The notes: generated by a model not told the origin, from the sequence alone. A DNA stretch of 64,000 bases from Chitinophagaceae bacterium (GCA_016719165.1 JADKAJ010000001.1:496001-560000), one strand, 5' to 3'. Counted from the stretch's first letter, positions 8,848-17,378 are shown. Translations and numbers: made by a program.

Positions 8848-9114
8848 AATAGGAGGCATTAGCCTCGCACTATTAGTTCTTATAAATTGATTTAAAATTT
8901 TGCTAACTCTCAATCCTCTGCCGGCAGGCAGGTGAAAAAAGAGCTCTGGCTGTTAAACATAAAACAAGCCATTCAGGGTTTGTTTACTACCGGTACTTCC
9001 CCATAAAGGAAAAGGTCGGTGGCAAACGGGGATTGACCCTTCGTTGCACACAAAGTGATTTCATCACTGTAACGAAGAATGTCCCAATAATCCTGCAGGC
9101 ATAAATTGTAAAAC
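8848..9114 (+). other. Long leader-like gap between rpsJ and rplC
   Basis: This 267-bp gap has no plausible gene. It holds a hairpin GAGGC/GCCTC (8853-8866) containing an orphan AGGAGG (8851-8856), a GC-rich palindrome CTGCCGGCAG (8918-8927), and a G/C-richer segment (about 8985-9090) just before the L3 start. In other bacteria S10-operon leaders bind L4 for autoregulation; whether this gap does so cannot be told from sequence alone. Confidence 0.5.
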
Positions 9115-9732
9115 ATGAAAGGTATTATTGGGAAAAAAATTGGGATGACCAGTGTTTTCGATCCTTCCGGCAAACAAACTGCCTGTACGATCATTGAGGC
9201 AGGTCCCTGTGTAGTTACCCAGGTTAAGACCAAAGAGTCTGACGGGTACAATGCTCTCCAGCTTTCTTTTGGCGATAAAAAGGAAAAGCAATCCACTAAA
9301 GCCGAAGTAAATCACTTCGCAAAAGCTCAAACAGCTCCAAAGAAATTCTCTAAGGAATTCCGTGATTTTTCTCTCGAAAAAAATATTGGTGAAACTATAA
9401 CACTTGACATTTTCGCTGAAGGTGATAAAGTAGAAGTAGTTGGAACCACAAAAGGTAAAGGCTTTCAGGGTGTTGTAAAACGTCATGGTTTTCATGGTGT
9501 CGGGCAACAGTCTCACGGTCAGCACGACCGTCAAAGGGCTCCGGGTTCTCTCGGTAACTCTTCTGATGCGAGCCGTGTTATGAAAGGTGTTCGTATGGCC
9601 GGTCGTATGGGTAATGACAGAGTGAAAATGAAAGGTCTGAAAGTAGTCAAGATTTTCGCTGAGAAGAATTATATCCTGGTTAGTGGTTCTGTACCAGGTC
9701 ATATTGGTTCAATTGTTTTAATTCAGAAATAA
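9115..9732 (+). CDS. rplC: 50S ribosomal protein L3
   Basis: The 205-residue protein starts MKGIIGKKIGMTSVFD and contains the L3 core GKGFQGVVKRHGFHG and HDRQRAPGS. It binds 23S rRNA near its 3' end and helps start 50S assembly. The loop near the peptidyl-transferase centre (GQQSHGQHDRQR) is intact. rplD follows after 56 bp. Confidence 0.98.
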   Translation: MKGIIGKKIGMTSVFDPSGKQTACTIIEAGPCVVTQVKTKESDGYNALQLSFGDKKEKQSTKAEVNHFAKAQTAPKKFSKEFRDFSLEKNIGETITLDIFAEGDKVEVVGTTKGKGFQGVVKRHGFHGVGQQSHGQHDRQRAPGSLGNSSDASRVMKGVRMAGRMGNDRVKMKGLKVVKIFAEKNYILVSGSVPGHIGSIVLIQK

Positions 9733-9788
9733 GACAGTGATTTCAATTCCCGTTCTGGCGGTGATTGGTTCACATAAAAGATAAGAAA

Positions 9789-10424
9789 ATGAAAGTTGAA
9801 GTTTTAAATACAAAAGGAAAGGCGACAGGCAGATCGGTTGAGCTACCCGAAGAAATCTTTGGAGCCGAGCCTAACAACCATGTAATCTACCTTGCTGTAA
9901 AACAATATCTGGCTGCACAGCGCCAGGGTACACATAAAGTGAAGACCCGTGCTGAAGTGCAGGGTGCCAGCCGCAAACTGCATCGTCAGAAAGGTACCGG
10001 TGGTAGCCGTAAGGGTAATATCCGTAACCCATTATACAAGGGTGGTGGTACGATCTTCGGCCCCAAGCCGCACAGTTACGATATCAAATTGAACCGGAAA
10101 GTAAAAGACCTGGCAAAAATATCTGCACTCAGCTACAAAGCGAAGGATAATGCAATAGTTATTGTTGAAGATATAACCATGGATTCTCCAAAAACAAAAA
10201 GTTTCATGGAAATCATGGGTAGTCTAAAGGTAGCAGATAAAAAAGCGATGTTCATCATGCCGGAGTACAACGACAATGTTCAGTTGTCAATCCGTAACGT
10301 TCCTTCTGTTCTCGGTGTGTTGCTGAGCGATATTAATACCTACGACATTGTAAATTCTGAAGTACTGGTGTTAACTGAAAGTGCGGCAAAGATTTTTGCT
10401 GATGATGAAAAAGCAGAAGCTTAA
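9789..10424 (+). CDS. rplD: 50S ribosomal protein L4
   Basis: The 211-residue protein starts MKVEVLNTKGKATG. The extended-loop block QKGTGGSRKGNIRNPLYKGG that lines the exit tunnel is present. ATG at 9789 was chosen because an upstream in-frame TTG (9765) adds eight residues absent from the family. L4 is the usual autoregulator of the S10 operon in gammaproteobacteria; no evidence for that is visible here apart from the long rpsJ-rplC gap. Confidence 0.97.
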   Translation: MKVEVLNTKGKATGRSVELPEEIFGAEPNNHVIYLAVKQYLAAQRQGTHKVKTRAEVQGASRKLHRQKGTGGSRKGNIRNPLYKGGGTIFGPKPHSYDIKLNRKVKDLAKISALSYKAKDNAIVIVEDITMDSPKTKSFMEIMGSLKVADKKAMFIMPEYNDNVQLSIRNVPSVLGVLLSDINTYDIVNSEVLVLTESAAKIFADDEKAEA

Positions 10425-10449
10425 TTTAAAACATTCTAAAGAGTAAGAG

Positions 10450-10749
10450 ATGAAACTTTCTGAAGTATTAATAAAACCGATTTTGACAGAAAAAGCGAAT
10501 GCGCAACAGGATAAGCTGCGTCGTTATGCTTTTAAAGTGGCAAGAAAGGCAAACAAACTGGAAATCAAAAAAGCAGTAGAAAGCTTTTACGGGGTAACTG
10601 TAACTGGTGTGAACACAGCAGTGGTTCCCGGCAAAAATAAAAGCCGCTTTACCAAGTCTGGTGTAATCTCAGGTCGTAAACCTGCTTACAAGAAGGCTTT
10701 TGTAACTGTAGCTGAGGGTGAAAATATTGATCTGTATTCAAATATTTAA
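10450..10749 (+). CDS. rplW: 50S ribosomal protein L23
   Basis: The 99-residue protein has the N-terminal block IKPILTEKA and FKVARKANKLEIKKAVE, both typical of L23. It sits at the tunnel exit and is the docking site for trigger factor and SRP. Length equals the family norm. It is followed after 61 bp by rplB. Confidence 0.97.
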   Translation: MKLSEVLIKPILTEKANAQQDKLRRYAFKVARKANKLEIKKAVESFYGVTVTGVNTAVVPGKNKSRFTKSGVISGRKPAYKKAFVTVAEGENIDLYSNI

Positions 10750-10810
10750 TCCTTATTTAATTGAATGGCTTCAACAGCCGCTAATGTTGAACTAAAAAAG
10801 AATTTGAAAA

Positions 10811-11647
10811 ATGGCACTAAGAAAATTTAAACCTATTACAGCCGGTACCCGTTGGAGAATCGGTAACGCCTATGCTGAGGTTACTACCAATGTTCCTGAA
10901 AAAAGCCTGGTAGAAGCTAAGCCAAGAACAGGTGGTCGTAACTCTTCTGGTCACTTATCCATGCGCTACCGAGGCGGTGGACATAAGAAGAAGTACCGTA
11001 TCATTGATTTTAAAAGAAATAAAACCGGTGTTGCAACTGTTGAATCAATTCAATATGATCCAAACCGTACTGCTTTCATCGCATTGCTGAATTATACTGA
11101 TGGGGAGAAGCGTTATATCCTGGCTCCTCAAGGTTTGCAGGTTGGTGCCAAAGTAGAAAGTGGTGCTGATGTTGCTCCTGAGGTTGGAAATGCTCTTCCG
11201 ATGAAGAACATGCCCCTGGGTACTAATGTTCACAATATTGAAATGCAACCTGGTCAGGGTGGTAAATTAGCCCGCAGTGCCGGATCTTCTGCCCAGCTGA
11301 CTAACAAAGAAGAAAAATATGCTATTCTCAAAATGCCTTCCGGTGAGTTGAGAAAAGTGTTGATCAATTGCTGGGCAACAGTTGGTGTTGTAAGTAATAG
11401 CGACCACTTCCTTCAAAGTATGGGTAAAGCAGGTCGTAACAGGTGGAAAGGGATCAAACCAAGAAACCGTGGTGTGGCAATGAACCCTGTGGATCACCCG
11501 ATGGGTGGTGGTGAAGGTAAAGCTTCCGGTGGTCAGCCTCGTAGCAGAAATGGTCAGTACTCCAGAGGTTTGAAAACTAGAACAAAAGGAAAGGGAAGCG
11601 ATAAGATGATCATCCAGCGTAAGAATGGAAGTAAGTTGGCCAAGTAA
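10811..11647 (+). CDS. rplB: 50S ribosomal protein L2
   Basis: The 278-residue protein carries the conserved C-terminal block NPVDHPMGGGEGK, including the histidine important for peptidyl-transferase activity, and RRYRGGGHKK-like sequence (SMRYRGGGHKKKYR). It is a core 23S rRNA-binding protein. The length agrees with the family (about 273-280). Confidence 0.98.
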   Translation: MALRKFKPITAGTRWRIGNAYAEVTTNVPEKSLVEAKPRTGGRNSSGHLSMRYRGGGHKKKYRIIDFKRNKTGVATVESIQYDPNRTAFIALLNYTDGEKRYILAPQGLQVGAKVESGADVAPEVGNALPMKNMPLGTNVHNIEMQPGQGGKLARSAGSSAQLTNKEEKYAILKMPSGELRKVLINCWATVGVVSNSDHFLQSMGKAGRNRWKGIKPRNRGVAMNPVDHPMGGGEGKASGGQPRSRNGQYSRGLKTRTKGKGSDKMIIQRKNGSKLAK

Positions 11648-11678
11648 TAAAACTATTTAACAATACAACGACATAAAC

Positions 11679-11948
11679 ATGGCTCGTTCGATTAAAAAAG
11701 GTCCTTATATAGCAACCCATCTTGAAAACAAGGTGCTGGCTATGAATGAAGGCAAAAACAAAAAGGGTGTTATCAAGACATGGAGCCGTCGCTCTACTAT
11801 TTCACCTGACTTTGTGGGACACACTTTTGCTGTACACAATGGTAACAAGTTTATTCCCGTGTATGTAACCGAATTTATGGTTGGTCATAAATTAGGTGAA
11901 TTTGCACCAACCCGCCAGTTCAAAGGACACTCTAAAAAAGAAGGTTAA
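11679..11948 (+). CDS. rpsS: 30S ribosomal protein S19
   Basis: The 89-residue protein contains KKGPYIATHL, TWSRRSTISPDFVGHTF and the C-terminal GHKLGEFAPTRQFKGH, all classic S19 blocks. It forms a head heterodimer with S13 (rpsM, not in this window). Confidence 0.98.
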   Translation: MARSIKKGPYIATHLENKVLAMNEGKNKKGVIKTWSRRSTISPDFVGHTFAVHNGNKFIPVYVTEFMVGHKLGEFAPTRQFKGHSKKEG

Positions 11949-11965
11949 TCTAGAAATTAATAACA

Positions 11966-12313
11966 ATGGAAGCAGTAGCTAAACTGAGAAATTACCCGAC
12001 ATCGCCCCGCAAAATGCGGTTACTTGCTGACCTTATCCGTGGTCAGAAGGTAGAAAAAGTATTGGCTGAGCTGGAGCATAGCCCTAAGCATCCTGCAGTA
12101 CCGCTGCGTAAACTGGTGTTAAGTGCAATCAGCAACTGGAAGCAGAAGAATGAAGGGGGTGATGAAAGTCAACTTGTGGTAAAAACAATTTTTGTTGATG
12201 GTGCCAGGACTTTGAAGAGAATGCGACCTGCTCCGCAGGGACGTGGTTACCGTGTACGCAAGCGCAGCAATCATGTAACAGTAATTGTTGACACAAAAGA
12301 ATCTAAAAACTAA
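11966..12313 (+). CDS. rplV: 50S ribosomal protein L22
   Basis: The 115-residue protein contains SPRKMRLLADLIRG near the N-terminus and the beta-hairpin loop block RMRPAPQGRGYRVRKRSNH that reaches into the exit tunnel (the erythromycin-resistance site in other species). It is 17 bp after rpsS. Confidence 0.98.
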   Translation: MEAVAKLRNYPTSPRKMRLLADLIRGQKVEKVLAELEHSPKHPAVPLRKLVLSAISNWKQKNEGGDESQLVVKTIFVDGARTLKRMRPAPQGRGYRVRKRSNHVTVIVDTKESKN

Positions 12314-12333
12314 ACGAATTAATAACCAATAAC

Positions 12334-13116
12334 ATGGGTCAAAAAGCAAATCCGATTGGTAACAGGTTAGGCATCATCCGTGGATGGGAATCAAACTGGT
12401 ACGCCACAAAAAAAGATTATGCCGGCAAACTGATCGAGGATCACAAAATCAGAACTTATCTGAATGCCCGTATCAATAAGGGTGGTATTTCAAAGATTGT
12501 TATTGAAAGAACATTGGGTAAACTGATAGTCACTATACATACATCAAAGCCGGGTATCATTATCGGTAAAGGTGGTGGCGAGGTTGATCGTATTAAGGAA
12601 GAGTTGAAGAAATTAACGGGTAAAGATGACGTGCAGATCAACATCCTTGAAATTCGCCGTCCTGAACTGGATGCGATGATTGTAGGCGATACGATTGCCC
12701 GTCAGATCGAAAACCGTATCAATTTTAAAAGGGCCACTAAAATGGCTATTGCTTCTGCGCTTCGTATGGGTGCTGAAGGTATCAAGATCAAATTAAGCGG
12801 TCGTTTGGCTGGTGCTGAGATTGCCCGTAGCGAAGAATTCAAACAAGGCCGTGTACCCCTTCATACATTCCGTATGGATATTGATTATGCCAATGTGTTT
12901 GCACAAACAGTATATGGTAAAATCGGTATCAAAGTATGGATTTGTAAAGGTGAGGTTTTAGCAAAGCGGGATTTGAACCCCAACTTCATAGGTGGTAAAA
13001 ATGAAGTAAGTGACAGAAGAGAAAGAAGAGATGATAACCGTGGAGGTGATCGTCGTGATGACAGAAGAGGTGGCGGTGAGAGAAGAGGTGGTGGAGGAAG
13101 AGACAGAAGAAATTAA
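12334..13116 (+). CDS. rpsC: 30S ribosomal protein S3 with Arg/Asp/Gly-rich tail
   Basis: The 260-residue protein has an N-terminal domain with the KH type-2 motif (IIGKGGGEVDRIKEEL) and a C-terminal S3 domain (GRLAGAEIARSEEF). S3 forms the mRNA entry site. The last roughly 36 residues are an R/D/G tail (ERRDDNRGGDRRDD and onward) that makes the protein about 27 residues longer than E. coli S3; such tails occur in Bacteroidota S3 but are low-complexity and probably disordered. Confidence 0.97.
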   Translation: MGQKANPIGNRLGIIRGWESNWYATKKDYAGKLIEDHKIRTYLNARINKGGISKIVIERTLGKLIVTIHTSKPGIIIGKGGGEVDRIKEELKKLTGKDDVQINILEIRRPELDAMIVGDTIARQIENRINFKRATKMAIASALRMGAEGIKIKLSGRLAGAEIARSEEFKQGRVPLHTFRMDIDYANVFAQTVYGKIGIKVWICKGEVLAKRDLNPNFIGGKNEVSDRRERRDDNRGGDRRDDRRGGGERRGGGGRDRRN

Positions 13117-13135
13117 TTGTATAAACAAGAATCCT

Positions 13136-13153
13136 GTCTGCCCTAGGGCAGGC
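13136..13153. repeat. Palindromic hairpin between rpsC and rplP
   Basis: GTCTGCCCTAGGGCAGGC is an 18-base near-perfect inverted repeat (one G-T pair) lying in the 59-bp rpsC-rplP gap. There is no T tract, so it is unlikely to terminate. It resembles GC-rich dispersed palindromes found between genes in Bacteroidota genomes. Confidence 0.6.
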
Positions 13154-13175
13154 AAGTAACTCGAAATTATAAACA

Positions 13176-13598
13176 ATGTTACAACCGAAAAGATCGAAGC
13201 ACAGGAAAATGCAGAAAGGTCGCATGAAAGGCGATGCTAAAAGAGGTACTACCATTGCATTTGGCTCTTTTGCTTTAAAGGCGCTGGATCAGCACTGGAT
13301 AACTGATCGTCAGATTGAAGCTGCCCGTCAGGCATTGACCCGTGAAATGAAAAGGGAAGGAAATGTATGGATACGGATTTTCCCCGATAAGCCAATCACC
13401 CGCAAACCTGCAGAAGTAAGGATGGGTAAAGGTAAAGGTAACCTGGAATTCTGGGCTGCAGTAGTAAGGCCGGGTCGTATCTTATTTGAAATCGATGGTG
13501 TAAGTGAGCAGGTTGCCCGTGCATCATTAGCGCTGGCTGCCGGTAAGCTGCCAATAAAAACAAAGTTTATTGTACGCCGTGATTTGGTTTCAGCGTAA
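13176..13598 (+). CDS. rplP: 50S ribosomal protein L16
   Basis: The 140-residue protein has the family start MLQPKRSKHRKMQKGRMKG and the block GKGKGNLEFWAAVVRPGR. It contacts the A-site tRNA region of the 50S subunit and is essential for late assembly. Length is within the family range. Confidence 0.98.
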   Translation: MLQPKRSKHRKMQKGRMKGDAKRGTTIAFGSFALKALDQHWITDRQIEAARQALTREMKREGNVWIRIFPDKPITRKPAEVRMGKGKGNLEFWAAVVRPGRILFEIDGVSEQVARASLALAAGKLPIKTKFIVRRDLVSA

Positions 13599-13621
13599 TA
13601 ATTAATAAATCGTAAAGCGAT

Positions 13622-13831
13622 ATGTCAAAGAAAGCAGATTTTGTAAAAAGTATTCACGGGATGAATGAGCAGGACCTTAAGGCTCGTTTGGAGGAAGATA
13701 AACAACGTTTGAAAAAACTCGAGTTTGCGCATGCTATTTCTCCGCTGGAGAATCCCATGACCATCCGGGGATTGCGTCGGGAGATTGCCCGTCTGAAAAC
13801 GGAATTGAAGTTAAAGCAACAGCAAGCATAA
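13622..13831 (+). CDS. rpmC: 50S ribosomal protein L29
   Basis: This 69-residue two-helix protein has the block RLKKLEFAHAISPLENP followed by RGLRREIARLKTEL, as expected for L29. It lies near the tunnel exit next to L23. rpsQ follows after 13 bp. Confidence 0.95.
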   Translation: MSKKADFVKSIHGMNEQDLKARLEEDKQRLKKLEFAHAISPLENPMTIRGLRREIARLKTELKLKQQQA

Positions 13832-13844
13832 TAAAGTTATAAAA

Positions 13845-14102
13845 ATGGAAGCAAGAAATTTAAGAAAGACCAGGATTGGTGTTGTAACTAGCAACAAGAT
13901 GACAAAGACCATTACCGTTGCGGTAGAAAGAAAAGTAAAACACCCTATCTATGGTAAATTCGTAAAAAAGACTACCAAGTTCCATGCTCACGATGATAAA
14001 AATGAGTGCAGCATTGGTGATGTGGTAAAAATCATGGAAACCCGTCCGCTGAGTAAGACAAAGCGCTGGAGACTGGTGGAAGTGGTGGAGAAAGTGAAGT
14101 AA
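13845..14102 (+). CDS. rpsQ: 30S ribosomal protein S17
   Basis: The 85-residue OB-fold protein contains GVVTSNKMTKTITVAVER, KHPIYGKFVKKTTKFHAHD and IMETRPLSKTKRWRLVEVVE, the S17 signature. It binds 16S rRNA helices 7 and 11. The 113-bp gap that follows (to rplN) holds no gene. Confidence 0.98.
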   Translation: MEARNLRKTRIGVVTSNKMTKTITVAVERKVKHPIYGKFVKKTTKFHAHDDKNECSIGDVVKIMETRPLSKTKRWRLVEVVEKVK

Positions 14103-14215
14103 GAAAGTAACAGGTTTACTAGCTGTAGAGAGCCAGGAACCGTATCAGATAAAAAGATAGTTATTAATTGCTAAAGGCTCGCAACTCGCAGCTGATAGCT
14201 CAAAGCTTAAGAAAA

Positions 14216-14584
14216 ATGATTCAGCAAGAAAGCCGTTTAAATGTTGCGGACAACAGTGGTGCCAAAGAGGTACTTTGTATCCGTGTACTCGGCAACAGCG
14301 GTCAGCGTTATGCCAGGATTGGTGATAAGATTGTAGTAACTGTAAAAGATGCACTGCCTGCCGGGGGTATTAAAAAAGGTACCGTTGCCAAAGCAGTTAT
14401 TGTCCGCACTACTAATAAGCTTCGTCGTAAGGATGGTTCTTATATCCGTTTTGATGACAATGCTGTGGTGATATTAAACCAATCTGATGAGCCTCGTGGT
14501 ACCCGTATTTTCGGGCCTGTTGCGAGAGAACTGCGTGATAAAGGTTATATGAAAATTATCTCTTTAGCACCAGAAGTATTATAA
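14216..14584 (+). CDS. rplN: 50S ribosomal protein L14
   Basis: The 122-residue protein starts MIQQESRLNVADNSGAKE and ends with GPVARELR and MKIISLAPEVL, giving the exact standard length. An upstream in-frame TTG (14168) would add 16 non-family residues and is rejected. L14 forms part of intersubunit bridges and binds RsfS. Confidence 0.98.
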   Translation: MIQQESRLNVADNSGAKEVLCIRVLGNSGQRYARIGDKIVVTVKDALPAGGIKKGTVAKAVIVRTTNKLRRKDGSYIRFDDNAVVILNQSDEPRGTRIFGPVARELRDKGYMKIISLAPEVL

Positions 14585-14619
14585 AATTAAAAGGGTAAAA
14601 CCCATTAACGACAGATAAA

Positions 14620-14955
14620 ATGAAAGCAAGATTTAAACCAAAGTATAACATCCGTAAAGGCGACAACGTGGTGGTTATTACCGGCGATGATAAAGATTTA
14701 TCCAAGCCCCGTACGGTAAAAGAAGTTTTGGTAGAAAAAGGTAAAGTGATAGTCGAAGGAGTTAATATCATTACCAAGCACACAAAACCTTCAGCACAAA
14801 ATACCAAAGGCGGTATTGTGAAAAAGGAAGCCCCTATCAGCATCAGTAATGTAATGCTCTGGGATGCGAAAGCAAAAGCTCCTGCCAAAGTGAAGAGAGA
14901 AAGAGAGGATGGTAAAACTGTTAGAATATCAAAAAAATCAGGTGAAAGAATCTAA
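14620..14955 (+). CDS. rplX: 50S ribosomal protein L24
   Basis: The 111-residue protein has the KOW motif near the start (IRKGDNVVVITGDDKD) and the block VEGVNIITKHTKPSAQN. L24 is an assembly-initiator protein at the 23S 5' domain. Confidence 0.97.
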   Translation: MKARFKPKYNIRKGDNVVVITGDDKDLSKPRTVKEVLVEKGKVIVEGVNIITKHTKPSAQNTKGGIVKKEAPISISNVMLWDAKAKAPAKVKREREDGKTVRISKKSGERI

Positions 14956-14983
14956 TTCTTGCTTGTATTAATAAGTGAATTAT

Positions 14984-15559
14984 ATGAGTACAAAAACATA
15001 TTCCCCAAGACTGGCAGACAAGTACAAAAAAGAAGTTGTACCTGCCCTGGTTAAAAAATTCGGTTACGATTCAGTAATGCAGGCTCCAAAATTGGAGAAA
15101 ATATGCCTTAACCGTGGTGTAAATGGTGCAGTATCTGATAAAAAATTGGTTGATATTGCTCTTGATGAGCTAACAACAATCAGTGGTCAGAAAGCTGTTG
15201 CTACCATGTCAAAAAAGGATATTTCAAATTTCAAACTGCGTAAGAATATGCCCATCGGTGCAAGGGTAACTTTACGTGGAGATAAGATGTTTGAATTCCT
15301 GGATCGTTTGATAGCTGTAGCACTTCCCCGTGTTCGTGACTTCAAAGGAGTAAATGAAAAAGCTTTTGATGGTCGTGGTAACTATACGCTGGGTGTAACA
15401 GAACAAATCATTTTCCCGGAGATTGATATTGATAAGGTTAATAAGATCACAGGGCTTGATATCACTTTTGTGACAACAGCAAATACTGATGAAGAGGCAT
15501 ATGAATTATTGAAAGAGCTTGGAATCCCTTTCAAAAACGCAAAAAATAACGCTAACTAA
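14984..15559 (+). CDS. rplE: 50S ribosomal protein L5
   Basis: The 191-residue protein contains KKDISNFKLRKNMPIGARVT, LRGDKMFEFLDRL and GRGNYTLGVTEQIIFPEI. It binds 5S rRNA and P-site tRNA. ATG at 14984 is preferred over a GTG nine bases upstream because it matches family length and context. Confidence 0.98.
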   Translation: MSTKTYSPRLADKYKKEVVPALVKKFGYDSVMQAPKLEKICLNRGVNGAVSDKKLVDIALDELTTISGQKAVATMSKKDISNFKLRKNMPIGARVTLRGDKMFEFLDRLIAVALPRVRDFKGVNEKAFDGRGNYTLGVTEQIIFPEIDIDKVNKITGLDITFVTTANTDEEAYELLKELGIPFKNAKNNAN

Positions 15560-15575
15560 AAAGTAATAAACAATT

Positions 15576-15845
15576 ATGGCTAAAACTTCAGTAAAGGCCA
15601 GGCAGAAAAAGAGAGAAAAGATGGTTGCCCAGCACGCAGCTAAAAGAGAAGAGTTGAAAAAGGCTGGCGATTGGAAAGCTCTCGATGAGATGCCGAAGAA
15701 TTCTTCTAAAGTTCGGTTGAAGAATCGTTGCCAGTTAACCGGTCGCCCCAAAGGCTATGTTCGCTACTTTGGAATTTCCAGGATAGCACTGCGTGACATG
15801 GCATTAAATGGCAAGATTCCCGGATTGAAAAAAGCAAGCTGGTAA
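15576..15845 (+). CDS. rpsN: 30S ribosomal protein S14 (zinc-free type)
   Basis: The 89-residue protein ends in GISRIALRDMALNGKIPGL and has the block RCQLTGRPKGYVR. It has only one Cys, so it lacks the CxxC-CxxC zinc ribbon and belongs to the zinc-independent class. It is a 30S head protein. Confidence 0.97.
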   Translation: MAKTSVKARQKKREKMVAQHAAKREELKKAGDWKALDEMPKNSSKVRLKNRCQLTGRPKGYVRYFGISRIALRDMALNGKIPGLKKASW

Positions 15846-15879
15846 GAAATTAAATTAATAAACTAAACTTATCCAATTA

Positions 15880-15907
15880 TTCCGTCTTAGACGGAACGTA
15901 GGAGGGC
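15880..15907 (+). promoter_or_regulatory. Hairpin plus strong Shine-Dalgarno before rpsH
   Basis: A 7-bp stem TTCCGTC (15880-15886) / GACGGAA (15890-15896) is followed by AGGAGGG (15901-15907), seven bases before the rpsH ATG at 15915. Most genes in this window have no Shine-Dalgarno sequence, as expected for Bacteroidota, so this site stands out as a possible control point. Confidence 0.6.
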
Positions 15908-15914
15908 AATAAAT

Positions 15915-16313
15915 ATGGTAACAGATCCTATAGCAGATTTCCTGACAAGAATCCGTAACGCACAGATGGCAGGTCACCGTGTGGTAGATATTCCTGCTTC
16001 AAACCTAAAAAAACGTATGACAGAAATCCTGTACAACCAGGGTTATATTCTGAAGTACAAATTTGAAGATGATAATAAACAAGGCGTTATTAAGATAGCC
16101 TTAAAGTATGACCTTGCTACTAAACAACCGGCTATTCAAAGCATGGAAAGGGTAAGTCGTCCGGGTTTGCGTCAGTATGCAAAACCTGCTGACTTTCGCC
16201 GTGTGAAAAACGGTTTGGGTGTGGCTATCCTGTCTACTTCGAAGGGAGTAATGACAGACAAGGAAGCTAAATCACAAAACGTAGGTGGTGAAGTTCTTTG
16301 CTACATATATTAA
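15915..16313 (+). CDS. rpsH: 30S ribosomal protein S8
   Basis: The 132-residue protein starts MVTDPIADFLTRIRNAQ and ends with the block GLGVAILSTSKGVMTDKEA. It is a primary 16S rRNA binder; in E. coli it represses the spc operon. It is preceded by the only strong Shine-Dalgarno that directly serves a start in this operon. Confidence 0.98.
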   Translation: MVTDPIADFLTRIRNAQMAGHRVVDIPASNLKKRMTEILYNQGYILKYKFEDDNKQGVIKIALKYDLATKQPAIQSMERVSRPGLRQYAKPADFRRVKNGLGVAILSTSKGVMTDKEAKSQNVGGEVLCYIY

Positions 16314-16400
16314 TAGAAAATGTTACTGATACATTAAGCTGAAACTATACTAAGCTGACCGGTCAGTAAACGATAAATAAAAAAGATAAAATAAGTAATT

Positions 16401-16955
16401 ATGTCTCGTATAGGTAAACAGCCGGTAGTTGCACCAAATGGTGTTACAATAAGTGTAGGGAAAGATAATGTGGTTACTGTAAAAGGACCCAAAGGGGAGT
16501 TGAAGCAGGCAATTGACCGTGATATCACGGTAGAAGTAAAAGATGGACAAATCACTTTTGCCCGTCCAACTGACCAGATTCGTCACCGTGCATTGCATGG
16601 TTTGTATCGTTCTCTGGTGTCTAACCTTGTAAAAGGTGTTACAGACGGGTATGAAAGAAAGTTGGAGTTGGTTGGTGTCGGTTTTAAAGCTGCTAACCAG
16701 GGAAATGTCCTAGATCTTGCTTTAGGCTTTTCTCACAATATCATTTTTGAAGTGCCTAAGGAACTAAAAGTTGCAACAGCCCAGGAAAAAGGCCAGAACC
16801 CAACTATTACTCTTGAAGGTATAGACAAGCAGTTGATCGGCCAGGTTGCAGCAAAATTGCGTGGCCTACGTAAACCTGAACCTTACAAAGGAAAAGGTGT
16901 CCGTTATGTTGGTGAAGTGGTACGTAAGAAAGCCGGTAAAGCTGCAGGTAAATAA
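16401..16955 (+). CDS. rplF: 50S ribosomal protein L6
   Basis: The 184-residue protein starts MSRIGKQPVV and carries the C-terminal rRNA-binding block RKPEPYKGKGVRYVGEVV. Two L6 domains are intact. It lies near the sarcin-ricin loop. Confidence 0.98.
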   Translation: MSRIGKQPVVAPNGVTISVGKDNVVTVKGPKGELKQAIDRDITVEVKDGQITFARPTDQIRHRALHGLYRSLVSNLVKGVTDGYERKLELVGVGFKAANQGNVLDLALGFSHNIIFEVPKELKVATAQEKGQNPTITLEGIDKQLIGQVAAKLRGLRKPEPYKGKGVRYVGEVVRKKAGKAAGK

Positions 16956-16979
16956 TTAAAGTAAAATTTAATCCTGGCA

Positions 16980-16997
16980 TCCCGATAGCGATCGGGA
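16980..16997. repeat. Palindromic hairpin between rplF and rplR
   Basis: TCCCGAT (16980-16986) / ATCGGGA (16991-16997) with a four-base loop lies in the 63-bp rplF-rplR gap. There is no T run. From memory, palindromes with arms CCCGAT/ATCGGG are common between genes in Bacteroidota. Confidence 0.6.
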
Positions 16998-17018
16998 AGG
17001 ATTGTAAATAAAAAAGAG

Positions 17019-17378
17019 ATGAACCCAAAAGTTAAATCACAGAGAAGACAAAATATCCGCTATCGCATTCGCAGAAAAATAAGCGGGTTAACAAATAAAC
17101 CCCGTTTGTCTGTGTACAGAAGTAATGCTGATATATATGCCCAGTTGATTGATGATACAAAAGGAGAAACGCTGGCCGCTGCATCATCAAGGGATAAAGA
17201 CATTGCGACACAGAAACTAACAAAAAGTGAAAAGAGCAAATTGGTTGGTGCTGCAATTGCCCGAAAAGCAACTGAGCTGGGTATTAAAGATGTAACATTT
17301 GATCGTGGAGGTTATCTTTACCACGGTCGTGTGAAATCAGTAGCTGATGGAGCCAGGGAAGGTGGTCTTCAATTCTAA
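17019..17378 (+). CDS. rplR: 50S ribosomal protein L18
   Basis: The 119-residue protein contains RRQNIRYRIRRKISG, KPRLSVYRSNADIYAQ and the end block FDRGGYLYHGRVKSVADGAR. It binds 5S rRNA together with L5 and L25. Confidence 0.98.
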   Translation: MNPKVKSQRRQNIRYRIRRKISGLTNKPRLSVYRSNADIYAQLIDDTKGETLAAASSRDKDIATQKLTKSEKSKLVGAAIARKATELGIKDVTFDRGGYLYHGRVKSVADGAREGGLQF

